From Candidatus Berkelbacteria bacterium CG_4_9_14_3_um_filter_39_23 (lineage in GTDB: Bacteria > Patescibacteriota > UBA1384 > GWA2-35-9 > CG2-30-39-44), in the NCBI GenBank assembly GCA_002789815.1, contig PFTZ01000046.1, positions 1-44,375 of the forward strand: a stretch of DNA of 44,375 nucleotides. Reading direction: 5' to 3'. Below the pieces are notes generated by a model. That model was given only the letters and a program-made list of their open reading frames with translations. It had not been told where the DNA came from and did no database searches. Made by a program: the position numbers and the translations under genes. Of this stretch, positions 6,319 through 15,726 are shown in pieces; within the stretch, counting starts at the first letter, position 1; each line of letters opens with the position of its first letter.

Positions 6319-8448
6319 ATGATTGAGAAAACTCACAAAATTGCTTACGGCAATGCTGATTTGACGATTAGTCAAGGCAACCTGGCAATGCAAGCTGACG
6401 CAGCTGTCACTGTTTGCTGGGGCGAAACAATGGTCCTAGCAACCGTAGTAGTGTCAAATGAGGTACGCGAAGAGATTGATTTTTTACCGCTACTTATCGA
6501 TTACGAAGAGCGAATGTATGCGTCAGGTAAAATTTCTGGCTCCCGTTTTATTAAAAGAGAGGGGCGTCCGTCTGATAATGCAGTACTTACCGCGCGAATG
6601 ATTGATCGCCCGCTAAGACCGCTTTTCCCCAAGTATTTTTATAATGATGTGCAGGTAGTGATTACAGTGCTGTCTTACGACAAAGAACACGACCCGTCAA
6701 TTGTTTCAATTATTGCTGCTTCAAGCGCGTTGATGCTTTCCAAAGCGCCTTTTGCCGGTCCGGTGGGAGCGGCTAGAATCGGGAGAATTGACGGCAAACT
6801 GATCGCTAATCCAACTGATCAAGAAATTAAAAAATCAGATTTGGAACTGGTTATTGCATCGGTTAAAGATAAGATAATTATGGTTGAAGCCGAGGGAGTG
6901 GAGATTCCCGAAGAGGTGATGAAAGAAGCGTTTCAGCTTGCGCAAAAAGAAATTCAGCCAATTTTAAAAATGCAAACAGATCTTGCCAAAGATGCGGTTA
7001 GTTTGCAGGTTGAACCACTGGATGAGAAAATTCATAGCGAACTGAAAGATTTTGTGGGAGCAGAGTTAAAAGAGGTGCTGAAATTGAAACAAGATGACGA
7101 GCAAAAGCAAAAAATTGCTGATTTTGAACTGCGTATTTTAAACAATTTTGAAGGTAATTATAAGCAAATTGAGCTAAAGTCCGCGTTTGGTAAATTGATT
7201 CAAAAAGAAGTCCGTAAAACTATTTTAGAAGATGGAATTCGTCCAGACGGAAGAAGGTTAGATGAGATCCGCCCTATTTCGGTTGAGGTGGGGATTTTAC
7301 CCCGCACTCACGGATCAGGTCTTTTTACGCGCGGACATACTCAGTCGCTAACTATCGCTACGTTAGGCGCGCCCGGAGACGAACAGTTTGTTGACACGAT
7401 GGAAGAAGAAGGAACCAGGCGGTATATGCACCATTATAACTTTCCGCCGTTTTCAACTGGCGAAGTTTCTCCGATGCGGTCCACTTCCCGCCGAGAGATC
7501 GGGCATGGAGCGCTAGCGGAAAAAGCGCTTTTGCCAATGGTGCCATCTAAAGAAGATTTTCCCTACACTATCCGTTTAGTTTCAGAAATTTTGTCTTCCA
7601 ACGGTTCGTCGTCAATGGCAGCTACTTGCGGATCAACATTGGCGCTACTGGACGCGGGCGTGCCGCTTAAAGCGCCAGTGGCTGGGATTGCTATCGGGCT
7701 AATTACTCGTGAAAATTTTAACGGGATTAAAGCAACGGATGTTAAGGATAGTGATTATAAAATTTTAACTGATATTCAGGGGTTGGAAGATTTTGGCGGA
7801 GATATGGATTTCAAAGTGGCTGGCACGAAAAATGGCATCACCGCCATTCAGATGGATACCAAGTTGCATGGTATTACTTTTGAAATTGCCTCGCGGGCTA
7901 TGGATATCGCCAAAGTCGCTCGACTTAAAATTTTAGAAAAAATGCTGGCAGTTATTCCTAGGGAAAAAGAAATGAGCCAGTATGCTCCTCGCATTAAAAA
8001 AATTATCATCAATCCCAAAAGAATTGGCGATATTATTGGACCAGGCGGGAAAACCATTCGCAAGATTATTGAAACTTGTGGTGGAGATGAAAAAGTGTCG
8101 ATTGATATTGACGATCAAGGTTGTGTGTATATTTCAGCTACTGACAAAGAAGCTGGCGATCAAGCTAAAAAGATTATTGAGGAGCTAACCTACGAGGTTA
8201 AAGTCGGGCAAGTGTTTGACAATGCCAAAGTGGTAGAGATTGTTAAGCAACGGGATTCAGGCGCTGAAATAGGCGCGTTGGTTGAAGTGGCGCCCGGACG
8301 GATTGGTATGGTTCATATCTCTGAAGTTTCTCCGGAACGGATTCCAACTGTGTCCTCAGTGCTGAAAATCGGACAAATCGTGAAAGTCAAGGTGGTCACT
8401 GTTGACGAGGAAAAAGGACGTTACGGTTTGTCCATCAAGCGGGCGTAG
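6319..8448 (+). CDS. pnp: Polyribonucleotide nucleotidyltransferase (PNPase)
   Basis: Phosphate-dependent 3'-5' exoribonuclease of mRNA decay. The start at 6319 is chosen because AAAGGA lies just upstream and the family N-terminus begins here (MIEKTHKIAYGNADL); a longer reading frame from 6190 runs through the leader stem-loop and is not credible. The 709-residue product has two RNase PH domains (FLPLLIDYEERMYASGKI in the first; GILPRTHGSGLFTRGHTQS and MRSTSRREIGHGALAEKAL in the second), a KH domain with IGPGGKTIRKI (about residues 570-580) and a C-terminal S1 domain (GALVEVAPGRIGMVHISEVS). This is normal length and order. The gene follows rpsO, with a structured 240-base gap. Confidence 0.97.
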   Translation: MIEKTHKIAYGNADLTISQGNLAMQADAAVTVCWGETMVLATVVVSNEVREEIDFLPLLIDYEERMYASGKISGSRFIKREGRPSDNAVLTARMIDRPLRPLFPKYFYNDVQVVITVLSYDKEHDPSIVSIIAASSALMLSKAPFAGPVGAARIGRIDGKLIANPTDQEIKKSDLELVIASVKDKIIMVEAEGVEIPEEVMKEAFQLAQKEIQPILKMQTDLAKDAVSLQVEPLDEKIHSELKDFVGAELKEVLKLKQDDEQKQKIADFELRILNNFEGNYKQIELKSAFGKLIQKEVRKTILEDGIRPDGRRLDEIRPISVEVGILPRTHGSGLFTRGHTQSLTIATLGAPGDEQFVDTMEEEGTRRYMHHYNFPPFSTGEVSPMRSTSRREIGHGALAEKALLPMVPSKEDFPYTIRLVSEILSSNGSSSMAATCGSTLALLDAGVPLKAPVAGIAIGLITRENFNGIKATDVKDSDYKILTDIQGLEDFGGDMDFKVAGTKNGITAIQMDTKLHGITFEIASRAMDIAKVARLKILEKMLAVIPREKEMSQYAPRIKKIIINPKRIGDIIGPGGKTIRKIIETCGGDEKVSIDIDDQGCVYISATDKEAGDQAKKIIEELTYEVKVGQVFDNAKVVEIVKQRDSGAEIGALVEVAPGRIGMVHISEVSPERIPTVSSVLKIGQIVKVKVVTVDEEKGRYGLSIKRA

Positions 8449-8459
8449 CTAATGTGGTG

Positions 8460-8486
8460 TATTGCAAAATTGTTTTTTTTGCAATA
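8460..8486. repeat. AT-rich hairpin after pnp
   Basis: TATTGCAAAA (8460-8469) and TTTTGCAATA (8477-8486) are perfect inverted repeats around a 7-base loop. The T run lies within the loop and 3' arm rather than after it, so it is at best a weak or unconventional terminator for pnp. Confidence 0.45.
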
Positions 8487-8522
8487 AGCTGTAATTATAT
8501 TATTCAAAGGGAGGTTGACAAT

Positions 8523-8891
8523 ATGGTTACTGATCAGAGCAGGATTTTAATTCAAATTAGCAAACCAAGGGGCATTGAAGATTTTAAACGGAGATTGACC
8601 GACAATGACCTGTCCGTTACCGTTGATCGGCAGATATGTGGAATTATTATTGAATGCCCATCTTGTCAAATACCGGGCATGCTATATTTAGTGTCCGAAG
8701 TTGCGGCTGAGCGTCAGATCCGTATAGTAGCTATTAGTTGGTGGAAGCTTGGTCAATGGAGTAAATATGAACATATTATGGGTTTAATAGAGCAACAATT
8801 CCGCGACGTTCAAGCACTCATAGCTCTCACGAGACAATTAACAGATCTTCTTTCACCAGAAATAGTAGAGCTGATACGCTTTCCCAAATAA
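8523..8891 (+). CDS. Protein of unknown function, 122 aa
   Basis: I do not recognise this family. The start at 8523 is chosen because AAAGGGAGG lies 9-14 bases upstream; a longer frame from 8454 overlaps the AT-rich hairpin. The product is soluble and mixed alpha/beta in character: a beta-like start (RILIQISKPRGIEDF), CGIIIECPSCQIPGM with three cysteines in a CxxxxxxCxxC arrangement, then an amphipathic helical tail (IMGLIEQQFRDVQALIALT). It stands alone between pnp and the strong terminator preceding dnaX. Codon use resembles its neighbours, so recent acquisition is not suggested. Confidence 0.6.
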   Translation: MVTDQSRILIQISKPRGIEDFKRRLTDNDLSVTVDRQICGIIIECPSCQIPGMLYLVSEVAAERQIRIVAISWWKLGQWSKYEHIMGLIEQQFRDVQALIALTRQLTDLLSPEIVELIRFPK

Positions 8892-8982
8892 TATCTATCA
8901 AAGAAAAAGAGTTTGATTCTTTGTGACGATATTAACCAAGCATCATTATCCCACCCCAAAAAACATCTTTAAAATCATATAG

Positions 8983-9015
8983 CGCAATGCCAACATCAGC
9001 ATTGCGTTTTTTATT
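8983..9015 (+). terminator. Intrinsic terminator upstream of dnaX
   Basis: CGCAATGC (8983-8990), an 8-base loop, then the perfect complement GCATTGCG (8999-9006), followed directly by TTTTTTATTTT. It ends the unit containing the 122-aa gene and insulates dnaX. Confidence 0.85.
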
Positions 9016-9049
9016 TTACATTTTCCACAATTCATTATACATTGGATTT

Positions 9050-10513
9050 ATGGCGCTATATCACAAATATCGTCCGCAAACACTGCAAGGTTTGGCAGGG
9101 CAAGAACATATTAGGGAAATATTGATTAACACCCTAGAAAGCGATCGCGTTGGGCACGGTTATCTTTTGGCTGGTCCGCGCGGGCTGGGGAAAACCACAA
9201 CCGCTCGCATCCTAGCCAAAGCGATTAATTGCCAACACAAGACGAAAAAAAGCGTGCCTTGCGATAATTGCCAAAGTTGTCAGGAAATCGCGCTGAGTTC
9301 GAGCTTAGATGTCATAGAGATTGATGCTGCCTCAAATCGGGGGATTGACGAAATTCGTGAATTGCGCGACAAGGTTCGTTTTGCGCCGACGGTAGGGGTA
9401 AAAAAGATTTACATTATTGACGAAGTCCATATGTTGACCAAAGAAGCGTTTAACGCGCTTTTGAAAACTTTGGAGGAGCCACCTTCTCACGCGGTTTTTA
9501 TTTTAGCCACCACCGAAGCGCATAAAATTCCTGACACAATTTTATCGCGCGTTCAACGTTTTGATTTTCGCCGACCAGAAATTAACGATTTAGTTTCATA
9601 CCTAAAAACAATCGCCCAAAAAGAAAATGTGCAAATTGACGAGCCAGCGCTGACGCAACTTGCTCGTATGGCAAATGGGTCATATCGGGACGGTTTGGTT
9701 TTATTAGATCAAGTGGCTGGCACAAACAAAAAAATTAACCTTGAATGGGTTCTAGAAAGTTTGGGCTTGCCTAGTTTGGCTGAGGCAGATAAATTTATTA
9801 TTGCGCTTTGGGCTAACGATTTAAAGCAAGCCCTAGAAATCACTGACAATGTCGCGAAAAGCGGGAAAAGTATTTCTTATTTTATTGATTTGATAGTTTT
9901 GGAGTTGCGTAAGCAACTCAGGCTTGGCGGAGATTTATCTTTGGCGCGTTGGATCGAGGAATTGCTGGGAGCGCTTGAGCAAATAAAGTATAGCCCAGAC
10001 CCAATTATTCCGCTTGAACTAGCGATTTATCGGATGGTAAAATCCAAAGCGCCTGTCTCGCAAGGCGCCAGTAGCGTGAAAAAAAAAGTCCAAATTCAAG
10101 TAGCTGAACCTAAAATTCATATTAAGTTAAAAAATTCTCCCAGCCAAATTAACCACAGCCTGAGGCAAAGCGTTAAAATAAAACTAGACGCAGGCATTGA
10201 TATCCACAAGCACTGGAGTGCGATTATTCGTGAAATTAAAAAACAAAATGTGGCGCTCGCCGGTTTTTTGCAATCCGCTAAGATAGTTGATATTCAGGCA
10301 AGAGAAGTAAAAATTTGTGTTAAATATCAGTTTTACAAAGACCTCATCGAGCAACCCAGAAATTTCCGTCTTGTGGAAAAAATTCTCTTGCAAAATTTGG
10401 GCGCTCAATTTAATTTGAAAATAACAGTTGATCCGCAAAAAATTCTCGAGCAAGAAAAAAAACAAGATGATGAATTATTTTCAAGGGTAAGTGAAGTATT
10501 TGATGACTTATGA
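9050..10513 (+). CDS. dnaX: DNA polymerase III subunit gamma/tau
   Basis: Clamp-loader ATPase of the replisome. The start at 9050 is chosen because the family N-terminus MALYHKYRPQTLQGL begins there and because the longer frame from 8987 runs through the terminator. TTATAC only 10 bases upstream hints at a nearly leaderless message. The 487-residue product has Walker A GPRGLGKT (residues 42-49), a zinc finger with CDNCQSC after an earlier Cys (about residues 60-76), the IIDEVHML box and the sensor-1 LATTEAHKIPDTILSR. The C-terminal part after about residue 340 is divergent and short relative to full tau. Its stop overlaps the dnaB start (TTATGAG), so the two are translationally coupled. Confidence 0.95.
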   Translation: MALYHKYRPQTLQGLAGQEHIREILINTLESDRVGHGYLLAGPRGLGKTTTARILAKAINCQHKTKKSVPCDNCQSCQEIALSSSLDVIEIDAASNRGIDEIRELRDKVRFAPTVGVKKIYIIDEVHMLTKEAFNALLKTLEEPPSHAVFILATTEAHKIPDTILSRVQRFDFRRPEINDLVSYLKTIAQKENVQIDEPALTQLARMANGSYRDGLVLLDQVAGTNKKINLEWVLESLGLPSLAEADKFIIALWANDLKQALEITDNVAKSGKSISYFIDLIVLELRKQLRLGGDLSLARWIEELLGALEQIKYSPDPIIPLELAIYRMVKSKAPVSQGASSVKKKVQIQVAEPKIHIKLKNSPSQINHSLRQSVKIKLDAGIDIHKHWSAIIREIKKQNVALAGFLQSAKIVDIQAREVKICVKYQFYKDLIEQPRNFRLVEKILLQNLGAQFNLKITVDPQKILEQEKKQDDELFSRVSEVFDDL

Positions 10514-11883
10514 GCATAAAATTACCACCGCAAAATTTGGAAGCTGAACGATCAGTCTTAGGGGCGCTCCTCATTGACAATGATGTGGTTTTTAAAATTT
10601 CTGATATTTTGAAATCCGAAGATTTTTATAAAAATGAACATAAAATTATTTATGAGGCGATGATGGATTTAAGCCAAAATCATCAGCCGATTGATGTGCT
10701 GACTCTAACCGATTTGCTAGAAAAAAGAAAAAAATTAAAAGAGGTGGGTGGAGCAAGCTATGTTTCCGAGGTGGTAAACTCAACAGCCACTTCAGCCAAT
10801 GTTGTTGCTTACGCGCAAATTATTCGGGATCGCTCAGTGCTACGCAATCTTATCTCCAGCGGGTCAAAAATTGTTGAGCTGGGTTTTCGCGAAGAGCGAG
10901 ACACAACCGAGCTTTTGGACGAAGCAGAAAGAATGCTTTTTCAGGTGACACAAGGATTTTTAAAAGAAACATTTGTGCCAATCAAAGATGTTTTGGCTGG
11001 CACATTCGAGCGAATTGACGAGCTAAATAAAAATAAGGGGAAAATGCGTGGCGTACCTACTGGCTATAGAGAGTTGGATAGCGTGTTGGCAGGGCTACAG
11101 AATTCGGATTTGGTTGTTTTGGCAGCGAGACCGTCAATGGGGAAAACATCTTTTGCTATTTCAATCGCAATAAACGCCGCTGTCAACCATAAAGTGCCAG
11201 TTGGTTTTTTTTCGATCGAACAAAGTCGAGACCAAATTGTTGATCGAATGCTTGTGTCTGTGGCAGGTATTGATTCATGGCGACTCCGTACCGGCAATCT
11301 ATCAGAAAGCGATTTTCCGAAAATAGGTAATAGTATGGGAATTTTGTCCGAAGCGCCGATTTATATTGACGATACTCCGCTTCTAAATGTGATGGAAATG
11401 CGAGCTAAGTCGCGACGGCTCCAGATGGAAAAAGGGTTGGGGTTAATTGTAATTGATTATATGCAACTAATGGAAGGAAACGCTCAATCCAAAAAGGAGG
11501 GCTCGCGCGTGCAAGAAATGTCAGAGATTTCTCGGGGAATAAAAGCCATTGCCAGGGAGCTGAATGTGCCGGTGATGGCTCTTTCCCAATTGTCGCGCGC
11601 AGTTGAAATGCGTCATCCTAAAATCCCCCAACTAGCTGACTTGCGCGACAGCGGATCGATAGAGCAAGACGCTGATGTGGTGATGTTTATTTATCGAGAA
11701 GATTATTATAATCCAGAAACAGATCGGAAAAATATCGCGGACATATTTGTTAAAAAACATCGCAATGGTCCGACTGGTCAGACCGAGCTATATTTTGTGC
11801 CAGAACAAATGAAATTTCAAGATATTGAAAAAAAAGAATATGGCGTCCAGTCAGCCAACCAGCTAGTTGAAGAGGAATATTAA
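10510..11883 (+). CDS. dnaB: Replicative DNA helicase DnaB
   Basis: Hexameric 5'-3' replicative helicase. The 457-residue product begins with the primase-interaction N-terminal domain (PPQNLEAERSVLGALL) and has the RecA-like C-terminal domain with the P-loop ARPSMGKTSF, GLIVIDYMQLM (Walker B), SQLSRAVEMR and LRDSGSIEQDADVVMF. Length and domain order are normal and no intein is present. It starts inside the dnaX stop codon region and is followed 1 bp later by the 5'-3' exonuclease gene, forming a replication operon. Confidence 0.96.
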   Translation: MSIKLPPQNLEAERSVLGALLIDNDVVFKISDILKSEDFYKNEHKIIYEAMMDLSQNHQPIDVLTLTDLLEKRKKLKEVGGASYVSEVVNSTATSANVVAYAQIIRDRSVLRNLISSGSKIVELGFREERDTTELLDEAERMLFQVTQGFLKETFVPIKDVLAGTFERIDELNKNKGKMRGVPTGYRELDSVLAGLQNSDLVVLAARPSMGKTSFAISIAINAAVNHKVPVGFFSIEQSRDQIVDRMLVSVAGIDSWRLRTGNLSESDFPKIGNSMGILSEAPIYIDDTPLLNVMEMRAKSRRLQMEKGLGLIVIDYMQLMEGNAQSKKEGSRVQEMSEISRGIKAIARELNVPVMALSQLSRAVEMRHPKIPQLADLRDSGSIEQDADVVMFIYREDYYNPETDRKNIADIFVKKHRNGPTGQTELYFVPEQMKFQDIEKKEYGVQSANQLVEEEY

Positions 11884-11884
11884 T

Positions 11885-12778
11885 ATGCCACTTATTTTGA
11901 TTTTTGATGGTAATTCGATTATGCATCGGGCGTATCACGCCATCCCACCGCTCACTTCGCCGACTGGAGAGTTAGTCAATTCAGTCTACGGGTTTTTCAG
12001 CATCTGGCTGGCGGCAGTTAAACGATTTCAGCCTGATTCCACAGCAGTGGCTTTTGATACCAAGGGTCCGACTTTTCGCGATAAATTATTTCAAGAATAT
12101 AAAGCTAAAAGGGTTAAGCCACCAGATAATTTTTATCAGCAAATACCAATCATCAAGCAATTATTGAAAGATATAGAGGTCCCAATGCTGGAAAAAAATG
12201 GCTTTGAGGCAGATGATTTGATCGGGACACTGGCAAAAAAATTAGCGCAGGGCGACTGGCAAATTATTATTGTCACCGGCGATCAAGACGTTTTTCAGCT
12301 AATAGATAGTAAAATAAGAGTTTTTTACCCTTCCAAAGGTTTGGGTAATGGCGATATTTTTGGCGAGCAAGAGGTGTTCAATAAATTTGGTTTTATGCCA
12401 GAGCGTATGGTGGATTTTAAAGCGCTAGCCGGCGATCCGTCAGACAATATTCCCGGTGTAGCCGGGATTGGAAAAAAAACCGCTCAAACATTGGTTTGTC
12501 GCTATGCCAAGCTTGATACGATTTACCAAAATATAGCTAATTTATCAAGTCGTACCCAAACTTTATTGTCTGCTGGTAAAAGCCAAGCTGAATTGTCGCG
12601 CCAGCTGGCTCAAATAGACACCAACGCGCCGATCGTTTTTTCCCAAGAAGATAGTAGATTAAAGAACTTTAATCAAGAAAAAGTCGAGCAAGAGTTTATC
12701 AAATTGGGTTTTAAGAGCTTGGTCAGCCGTTTGCCCAAAAGCGAGAGAAAAAATTTCGAGCAACAAGCGCTACTATGA
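11885..12778 (+). CDS. Stand-alone 5'-3' exonuclease (PolA N-terminal-domain type, FEN-like)
   Basis: Structure-specific 5' nuclease that removes RNA primers and flaps, equivalent to the N-terminal domain of DNA polymerase I. The start at 11885 is preferred because LILIFDGNSIMHRAYHAIPP begins there and GAAGAGGA lies upstream, inside the dnaB end. The 297-residue product shows metal-binding acidic motifs FDTKGPTFRD, GFEADDLIGTLA, VTGDQDVFQL and a helix-hairpin-helix-like GDPSDNIPGVAGIGKKTAQ. No polymerase domain follows: the next gene, overlapping by 4 bp, encodes the delta subunit. Confidence 0.92.
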   Translation: MPLILIFDGNSIMHRAYHAIPPLTSPTGELVNSVYGFFSIWLAAVKRFQPDSTAVAFDTKGPTFRDKLFQEYKAKRVKPPDNFYQQIPIIKQLLKDIEVPMLEKNGFEADDLIGTLAKKLAQGDWQIIIVTGDQDVFQLIDSKIRVFYPSKGLGNGDIFGEQEVFNKFGFMPERMVDFKALAGDPSDNIPGVAGIGKKTAQTLVCRYAKLDTIYQNIANLSSRTQTLLSAGKSQAELSRQLAQIDTNAPIVFSQEDSRLKNFNQEKVEQEFIKLGFKSLVSRLPKSERKNFEQQALL

Positions 12779-13710
12779 AAAATTTAATTTTTATCTATGG
12801 AGACGATACATTTCGCGCGGTTGAGTATGTGAAATTTTTAAAAGCCAAATTTTGTGAGAAAAATAAAGGTTTGTTTAATCTCACGGAATATGATTTAGAG
12901 GATAAAAATGATTTTAATGCAGTGATGGTTAATATATCCACCATACCGTTTTTAGCCACCAATAGATTGATAGTTATCAAACACGCTCTCAAAGCTAAAG
13001 ATGCGCCGGTTGAGCAATTTACTCGAACCATTAAAAACTCCCAAAGCACTATCGTGGTTTTTTTTGAGCGCGGGTTTCCTGATAAACGAACGAAATTTTA
13101 TAAATATCTCGCCCAAAACGCAGTGAAAAAAGAATTCAAAGAATTAGCTCCCTGGCAACAAAAAGAATGGATTAAGCGACAATTTGCTAAAGAGGGGAAA
13201 ACGATAGATCAAGAGGCGTTAGAATATTTAGTGAGGATAAAACAAGGCAAAATCAGCAAGATTTTGCCTGAAATAAAAAAATTGATTTTTGTTAGTCAGC
13301 CAACTATCTCTCTTATTATAATAAAAAAATTAGTGGCTCCGTCATACGAAGATAAACTTTATGAAATTTACGATTCGTTTTTATCTGAAAATTGTGCCAG
13401 TCATATTTTGAAAAAGATTGACCATATCAAAATCAATCAAAGCGAGTTTTTTATTTGGGGGACAATAGTTAATTTATTCAGAAATCTTTTGCTGATTGCC
13501 AACGAGTCTAATAAAAATCCTTTTATTCTGCAAAAAAAATTAGGCATCAGTTATTTTTTAGCGCAGAAAGCCTTTTTGCTGAAAAAAGATTTTACCCAGT
13601 TAAAAAAGTTTTATCAAATGCTATTTGACTATGATGTTAAAGTAAAAACTGGTAAAATAGAATTAAAGTTAGCGCTTGATTTGACCGCTTGTAAATTTTG
13701 CGAACTTTAA
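12775..13710 (+). CDS. holA: DNA polymerase III delta subunit
   Basis: Clamp-loader wrench that opens the sliding clamp. The 311-residue product starts MKNLIFIYGDDTFRA, the HolA N-terminal strand-turn that replaces the P-loop, followed by the AAA-like region (IPFLATNRLIVIKHAL, VVFFERGFPDKRTKFYKYL) and a helical C-terminal domain (FFIWGTIVNLFRNLLLIAN). The ATG overlaps the preceding stop as ATGA. Sequence conservation in this family is low, so the call rests on the N-terminal pattern, length and the clamp-loader/helicase neighbourhood. Confidence 0.85.
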   Translation: MKNLIFIYGDDTFRAVEYVKFLKAKFCEKNKGLFNLTEYDLEDKNDFNAVMVNISTIPFLATNRLIVIKHALKAKDAPVEQFTRTIKNSQSTIVVFFERGFPDKRTKFYKYLAQNAVKKEFKELAPWQQKEWIKRQFAKEGKTIDQEALEYLVRIKQGKISKILPEIKKLIFVSQPTISLIIIKKLVAPSYEDKLYEIYDSFLSENCASHILKKIDHIKINQSEFFIWGTIVNLFRNLLLIANESNKNPFILQKKLGISYFLAQKAFLLKKDFTQLKKFYQMLFDYDVKVKTGKIELKLALDLTACKFCEL

Positions 13711-13718
13711 GGAGGAAT

Positions 13719-15179
13719 ATGCTACTTGTTTCTTTTCAAACCAAGCATTTTTTGTTTTGGGTGGGAATTTTTATCATAGTATTTGGCACTTATTTTGCTT
13801 ATAATCGCATCACAGCCGATGTTTTCACAAGCCCTAATTACTCTCAGCTCGACATCAGCGAAAATGCGGTCGTTACTTTGAACGGGCAAGATATTTCGTC
13901 ATCGCTTACTCCGGGTTTTTTTGGCGATATGGATACTTTTTTTTACCAAATTTATAACGCGCCCGGCAGATATATTGGCGATGTGACCCTGGTGGTCAAT
14001 CTACCGGATAACTTATCAGCTGATTTGGTTAAAATAGAGCCGATTATCACTTATACAAGCATTCCCAAAGCCAATGTTGCCACGCAAGGGAATAAAATTA
14101 TTATTTTAGGCTATGGGCTCGATTCGCAGGCGCTTTTTTCTCTCAAGCTCTTGATTCCTAAGGGTTATCTTGATTTTCCGTTAGGGCGTTTGGCGGGCGG
14201 TTTTCTGCAAAGTCAGGCAATTTTATTTTGGATTGTTATTTCCGCTTTTTTGCCCACAATGACATTTTTTGTGTTGTTTAAAAAATTAAGAGAACAAGCA
14301 AAAATCAGACGTAGCACGCAGGTGAATTACGAGTTGTCCGAGCTTCCCGGGATGGCAAATCCAGCAGTGGTGGCTGTTTTATATAATGGCAAAATTACTT
14401 CTCGCGCTATTTCCGCTTTTGTGCTTCAAATGGCAAATAAAGGGCTCCTTGAAATAGTTTTTAAGAATGATCATTTTTTGTTTGCTCGTTTTGGTCAACA
14501 GACCAAAGAATTTAAAGACGCTAACCTAGAGCCAGCAGAAAAAGCTTTAATCTCAAAAATTTTTAAGGATACTGGTTTTAAAAGTAGTGATGAGGATGTC
14601 CAGTTTCGTATTACGCACCGATTATTTTCTGATAAAATCGCCACATTTTACTATTTGATTTATGATGAGGCATTTTCGCTGGGATATTTCAATCAAGCGC
14701 CTCACCTTACGCATAAAAAATGGCGCAACGGGGGCTTGGCGGTTTTTTTCTCTGGGATACTGGGCGCTACCTTGGCGCTACTTTTTGCGCCAGTCAATTT
14801 ATTTTGGCTGTGGTTAGGGCTAGTTGTGGCTGGAGGAATTATCATCAAAAATTCTTCGCAAATAAACTACCTTAGTCCCAAGGGCTTGGAAACATTGCGA
14901 AAATGGAAAGCGTTGAAAAACTATTTAACCAATCCAATCGCCTTTACAAATCAAAATAATACAGACAAGATTTTTACCCGATTTTTGCCTTTTGCTTTGG
15001 CTATGGGGGTAGAAGAGGAGTGGGTTCAAAGGTTTAGAGAGGTTTCAGTTGATGTGCCAGAGTGGTATGTTTGTTTAGACCAAGAAGTGACAATAAAAAA
15101 TTTTTCTCAAAATTTACTCAATTTGCTTAATTGGCTATCAAGCGCTTTTACATTTATTAAAGATCCCCGCGTTGAGTAA
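13719..15179 (+). CDS. DUF2207-like membrane protein
   Basis: Membrane protein of unknown function. The start at 13719 is supported by an ideal AAGGAGG 4 bases upstream; an in-frame TTG at 13698 lies within the holA end. The 486-residue product has an N-terminal membrane segment (FWVGIFIIVFGTYFAY), an extracytoplasmic beta-rich domain, a membrane helix near residues 170-190 (ILFWIVISAFLPTMTFFVLF), a cytoplasmic winged-helix-like segment (SRAISAFVLQMANKGLLEIVF), a helical pair near 335-380 and a C-terminal VDVPEWYV, features of the DUF2207 family. It is the last gene of the replication run and converges with lepB. Confidence 0.7.
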   Translation: MLLVSFQTKHFLFWVGIFIIVFGTYFAYNRITADVFTSPNYSQLDISENAVVTLNGQDISSSLTPGFFGDMDTFFYQIYNAPGRYIGDVTLVVNLPDNLSADLVKIEPIITYTSIPKANVATQGNKIIILGYGLDSQALFSLKLLIPKGYLDFPLGRLAGGFLQSQAILFWIVISAFLPTMTFFVLFKKLREQAKIRRSTQVNYELSELPGMANPAVVAVLYNGKITSRAISAFVLQMANKGLLEIVFKNDHFLFARFGQQTKEFKDANLEPAEKALISKIFKDTGFKSSDEDVQFRITHRLFSDKIATFYYLIYDEAFSLGYFNQAPHLTHKKWRNGGLAVFFSGILGATLALLFAPVNLFWLWLGLVVAGGIIIKNSSQINYLSPKGLETLRKWKALKNYLTNPIAFTNQNNTDKIFTRFLPFALAMGVEEEWVQRFREVSVDVPEWYVCLDQEVTIKNFSQNLLNLLNWLSSAFTFIKDPRVE

Positions 15180-15186
15180 GGCGGGC

Positions 15187-15726
15187 TCAATAAGCCGGCG
15201 CGGTAATCGCTTTAAAATCTGAAAAAGGATAGAGCACAAATGTAGCTTTACCAATTAAATCTTTGCGACTTGCCGGTCCCCAAATGCGTGAATCGTGCGA
15301 TTCCGCTCGATTGTCGCCCATTAAAAAATATTCGTCTTTATCTAGCAGGCGCGATAAATTTTCAGAGAATATTAATCCTTTATCGAGATAACTTTCGATT
15401 GATTCATTGCCATTTATAAATACTTTATTGTCCAGAATTTCAATTTTTTCTCCGGGCAGTCCGATTAATCTTTTAACAAATTTTTTATTTTTAGGATCTC
15501 CGGGAAATTTGGTGATAGTCACTTCGCCTCTGTGAGGTTCGCTGGTTAAAAAACTTATTCGGTTGACATACACCCATTGCCCAGTGTGAAAATTCGGTTC
15601 CATACTAACGCCTGACACAACAAAAATTGTGCCAATAAAAAGATGGTAAATAATTAAAATTATTGCCAAAATAAGAACATTTTTAAATAAAACATAAGTG
15701 ACATTGAAAAGGCGCGAAAAGTTCAT
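15187..15726 (-). CDS. lepB: Signal peptidase I
   Basis: Membrane-bound serine-lysine protease that removes signal peptides from exported proteins. The 179-residue product has one N-terminal membrane segment (residues about 14-36), the catalytic serine in SGVSMEP (Ser41), the catalytic lysine in KRLIGLPGE (Lys85), and the box E motif GDNRAESHDSR. This is the compact Gram-positive type with one anchor. Its ATG overlaps the rpsT stop (ATGA), so the two genes are translationally coupled. It would process exported proteins such as the Fn3 and VanW proteins further along, although those may keep their anchors. Confidence 0.95.
   Translation of the reverse strand: MNFSRLFNVTYVLFKNVLILAIILIIYHLFIGTIFVVSGVSMEPNFHTGQWVYVNRISFLTSEPHRGEVTITKFPGDPKNKKFVKRLIGLPGEKIEILDNKVFINGNESIESYLDKGLIFSENLSRLLDKDEYFLMGDNRAESHDSRIWGPASRKDLIGKATFVLYPFSDFKAITAPAY

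Noticed and set aside
13698..13718. TTG start seven codons upstream for the DUF2207-like gene
   Set aside because: Those codons contain the AAGGAGG ribosome-binding site for the ATG at 13719.
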